A DNA stretch of 64,000 bases from Pseudomonas fluorescens (lineage in GTDB: Bacteria > Pseudomonadota > Gammaproteobacteria > Pseudomonadales > Pseudomonadaceae), in assembly GCF_000802965.1 (NCBI RefSeq), contig NZ_JSAK01000029.1:90361-154360 (forward strand). Reading direction: 5' to 3'. The translations under genes and the position numbers were made by a program. Positions 61,711 through 64,000 of this stretch are shown here, piece after piece; within the stretch, counting starts at the first letter, position 1, and the number at the start of each line of letters is the position of its first letter. The notes under the pieces are model-generated. The model ran no database searches and was not told the origin of the DNA. It was given only the letters and a program-made list of their open reading frames with translations.

Positions 61711-61824
61711 TGTGGCGAGCGAGCTTGCTCGCGCTGGGCTGCGCAGCAGCCCCAAAATTCGGTTGGCAATCACCGTTTTAGCGACTGCTTCGCAGTCGAG
61801 CGGGAGCAAGCTCCCTCGCCACAA
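61711..61824. repeat. REPIN with unlike arms
   Basis: The left arm is TGTGGCGAGCGAGCTTGCTC, with GCGAGC where the family has GGGAGC. The right arm is the standard GCGGGAGCAAGCTCCCTCGC followed by CACAA. The core holds GCTGCGCAGCAGCCCC and GACTGCTTCGCAGTC. It lies between convergent genes and may end both transcripts. Confidence 0.85.
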
Positions 61825-61845
61825 TAGGTTTCATCACGGGAATCG

Positions 61846-64000
61846 TCAGTTTTTTTTCATCCCGACCCGCCGGCGCATCTCGGCTGTGATTGTCTGACGG
61901 GTTTTCTTCATGTCTGCCCACGGTTCATCACCCACTTCAACCAGACGTTCATGCGCGTTATGAATGTTCCACTGATTGCCGCCCTTGAGCTCCTCCACTT
62001 CTTCCCGAAAAATCGGCATCGACACCGGCAGCCCTTCGCGGGTACGCGCGGCGTAGGCGCAAATGGTGGTCGCCCCCAGCCCGTTGCGCAGGTAATCGAT
62101 GAAGATCCGCCCTACCCGGTTCTTCGGTCCCGACACTGCTGAAAAGCGCTCCGGCAGCAGCTTCGCCATGTGGCTGACAATGGCGTGGCTGAAATCCTTC
62201 ACCTCATCCCAACCGAGCTTGCGGGTCAGCGGCACCACCAGGTGAATGCCCTTGCCGCCGCTGGTCTTGAGGAATGCCTTGAGCCCAAGTTCATCAAGCA
62301 CCGAGAGCGTTAACTGAGTCGCCTCGACCATGCGCTTCCACGGCAGCGCCGGGTCCGGGTCGAGGTCGAGGACAAAGCGGTCGGGCTTGTCGAGGTTGTC
62401 CGAGGTGGCATTCCAGGTGTGCAACTCGACGGTGCTCATCTGCACCGCGCCGATCAAGGCTTCGGCGTTGTTGATGACCATCATCGGCTGGCCGGTGAGT
62501 TTCTGGTCTAGGGTGGTGATGCCGGGGATCGCCAGGCGTTCGGCGTTCTTCTGGAAAAACAGTTCACCGGCAATGCCATCCGGCGCACGCACCAGCGCTA
62601 CGGGGCGGTCCTTGAGCTGCGGCAGAATCCACTCGGCGACGCTGGCGTAATACTCCGCCAGTTGCACTTTGGTCGCGCCGCTGCTGGCGTCGATGATCCG
62701 GTCCGGGTGGGTAATGCGTACCTTGCCCTGGTCGAGGCCAATTTGCGACGGTGCAGGTTCGGCCTTCTTCTTCGCGGCAGGCGCTTTGGTGGCAGCGGCT
62801 TTTTTCGCGGGGGCAGTTTTCGCGGAGGCAGTTTTCACGGCAGTCGGACGCTCCTCGGTAATGTCTTTGGCAGGCTTGTCGTCACGCAGGCCATGGAACA
62901 CCGCGTGCCGTACCGAACCGTCCTTGGTCATTTCGGCAAAAGCCACTTCCGCCAACAGCTTTGGTTTGAGCCAATGCACAGCCTTGAATTCGGCACCGCT
63001 GGGTGGATTGACCACGGCAGGTTTCTTCGTCACCAACGGCTTGAGTTGGTCGTGAATGCTGTTGAGGGTCGCCTCGGTAAACCCGGTGCCGACCTTGCCT
63101 GAGTAACGCAACTCGCCGCTGTCGCGGTCATGCAGACCCAAGAGCAACGCGCCAAAGGCGTTGCGCGAACCCTTGGGATCGGTGTAGCCAACGATGACGA
63201 ATTCTTGCCGGTGTTTGCACTTGAGTTTGATCCAGTCACTGCTGCGCCGGGACACATAAGCCGAACCCAGGCGCTTGCCGATCAGCCCCTCCATGCGCAT
63301 TTGGCAGGCGCTGTTGAGGAGAGCTTCCGGGTCCTCGTTGAAAGCGTCAGAAAACCGCAACAGCAGATCTTCATTATTGGCTTTCAGCAGCGTCGCCAGC
63401 GCCGCCCGGCGTTCCTCGACGGGCACCTCGCGCAGGTCGACGCCATTGAGGTACGGCAAATCAAACAGGTAATAGAGAATGTTGCCGCTACGATTGGCCT
63501 CGAAGGCGTTTTGCAGGGCTTGAAAATCCGGTACGCCGTGCTCGTCGGCGACCACCATTTCACCGTCCAGCCAGGCCGACTCGACACCCAGGCTCGCCAG
63601 CGCCTTGGCCTGAGCGGGCAATTTGTGAGTCCAGTCGTGACCGTTGCGGGTGAAGAGCTTGACCGCGTCATGGTCGATGCGCGCCATGATCCGGTAGCCG
63701 TCGAACTTGACCTCGTAACTCCACCGGCCATCCGGGGCTTTTTCCACCAGTGTCGCCAGTTCCGGCTTGATCTGATCCGGCAGTTTGGCTTTGTGGGCGC
63801 CGGTCAATTGCGCGGACTGTGCCTTGCGCGCCGGGGTGGCGGGTTTCTTGACGGCTTTGGGTTTCGCGGCTTTGGCGGCTTTGGGCGCCTTGGCGACGAT
63901 GGTTCGCTCGCTGAGCACGCTATCGGGCTCGGCGGCTACCACGTCGTAATCGGTTTCCGGCCGGGCCGCGCCGTCCTGATGCTTGATCAGAAACCATTGC
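61846..64000 (-). CDS. ligD: DNA ligase D (LigD), 5' part beyond window
   Basis: The minus-strand frame runs open from the stop at 61846 to the window end, giving 717 residues of a multi-domain NHEJ ligase. Reading from the window edge, the end of the 3'-phosphoesterase domain (WFLIKHQDG) is followed by an Ala/Lys/Pro linker. The ATP-dependent ligase domain comes next, with the adenylated lysine in EVKFDGYR (codon 63706-63708), then its OB domain. A second Ala/Lys-rich linker leads to the polymerase-primase domain (DLDPDPALPW, TSGGKGIHLVVPL). The true start lies outside. LigD works with Ku in repair of double-strand breaks; Ku is not in this window. Confidence 0.93.
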   Translation of the reverse strand, partial: QWFLIKHQDGAARPETDYDVVAAEPDSVLSERTIVAKAPKAAKAAKPKAVKKPATPARKAQSAQLTGAHKAKLPDQIKPELATLVEKAPDGRWSYEVKFDGYRIMARIDHDAVKLFTRNGHDWTHKLPAQAKALASLGVESAWLDGEMVVADEHGVPDFQALQNAFEANRSGNILYYLFDLPYLNGVDLREVPVEERRAALATLLKANNEDLLLRFSDAFNEDPEALLNSACQMRMEGLIGKRLGSAYVSRRSSDWIKLKCKHRQEFVIVGYTDPKGSRNAFGALLLGLHDRDSGELRYSGKVGTGFTEATLNSIHDQLKPLVTKKPAVVNPPSGAEFKAVHWLKPKLLAEVAFAEMTKDGSVRHAVFHGLRDDKPAKDITEERPTAVKTASAKTAPAKKAAATKAPAAKKKAEPAPSQIGLDQGKVRITHPDRIIDASSGATKVQLAEYYASVAEWILPQLKDRPVALVRAPDGIAGELFFQKNAERLAIPGITTLDQKLTGQPMMVINNAEALIGAVQMSTVELHTWNATSDNLDKPDRFVLDLDPDPALPWKRMVEATQLTLSVLDELGLKAFLKTSGGKGIHLVVPLTRKLGWDEVKDFSHAIVSHMAKLLPERFSAVSGPKNRVGRIFIDYLRNGLGATTICAYAARTREGLPVSMPIFREEVEELKGGNQWNIHNAHERLVEVGDEPWADMKKTRQTITAEMRRRVGMKKN

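Noticed and set aside
63900..63942. A LigD start codon inside the window at 63942
   Set aside because: That GTG is an internal valine; the frame stays open to the window edge and encodes the end of the phosphoesterase domain, so the gene begins outside.
1..64000. CRISPR array from the many repeated short palindromes
   Set aside because: The repeats are dispersed REP/REPIN elements kilobases apart with inverted arms, not regularly spaced direct repeats, and no cas gene is present.

Overview
The window looks like chromosomal DNA of a Pseudomonas species, most likely of the P. fluorescens group. The evidence is GC-rich coding sequence, several interspersed REP/REPIN palindromes of the GTGGCGAGGGAGCTTGCTCCC and TGTAGGAGC types, and typical pseudomonad genes (DUF2790, DUF3313, DUF3618, YbdK, NodT-type efflux, LigD). 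No tRNA, rRNA, CRISPR array, transposase, integrase or phage module was seen.

Layout. (1) 1-4022: an aralkylamine/methylamine dehydrogenase operon (large subunit, MauE, MauD, TTQ small subunit) and a monohaem cytochrome c, punctuated by three REPINs. (2) 4357-29197: a large exopolysaccharide locus. It has a priming phosphoglycosyltransferase, six or seven glycosyltransferases, three acetyl/acyltransferase-type enzymes, a GMC oxidoreductase with a tiny Tat-signal partner, a flippase, an O-antigen-ligase-like polymerase, a secreted glycoside hydrolase and galE. The envelope export set is a CpsD-type ATPase, a GumC/Wzz co-polymerase, a beta-barrel protein and a short Wza-like protein. A VPLPA-CTERM protein ends the locus. 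From memory the gene content resembles the Pea locus of P. putida; the export set has the look of exosortase-associated EPS loci, yet no exosortase is present here. (3) 29654-32052: a DyP peroxidase remnant, a YbdK ligase and a methyltransferase. (4) 32219-39733: small secreted or membrane proteins and a probable stress set (ZIP transporter, manganese catalase, a three-gene envelope operon, DUF72, zinc alcohol dehydrogenase). (5) 39947-42995: a compact module of glycosyltransferase, NodS-like methyltransferase, PIG-L deacetylase and acyl-CoA dehydrogenase-like protein. (6) 43079-48530: mug, a TetR regulator and a divergent EmrA/EmrB/NodT efflux operon. (7) 48608-57702: aldo/keto reductase with LysR regulator, DUF2790, Ohr, a PotE-type antiporter coupled to an AdiA/CadA-type decarboxylase, and three small genes. 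(8) 58004-61686: arylsulfatase, FadL-type porin and DUF3313 lipoprotein. (9) 61846-64000: the 3' part of ligD, cut by the window end.

How it works together. The amine dehydrogenase would oxidise primary amines in the periplasm and pass electrons to the cytochrome. The EPS locus would build a lipid-linked, acylated repeat unit, flip and polymerise it, export it through the short Wza-like/barrel pair, and perhaps oxidise or trim it outside the cytoplasm with the Tat-exported GMC enzyme and the hydrolase. The most interesting points are the exosortase-style EPS locus with an orphan VPLPA-CTERM protein, the GMC/mini-Tat pair, the GT2/NodS/PIG-L/ACAD module and the mixed PotE-AdiA pair. All functions are read from sequence patterns and remembered families; no database search was run.
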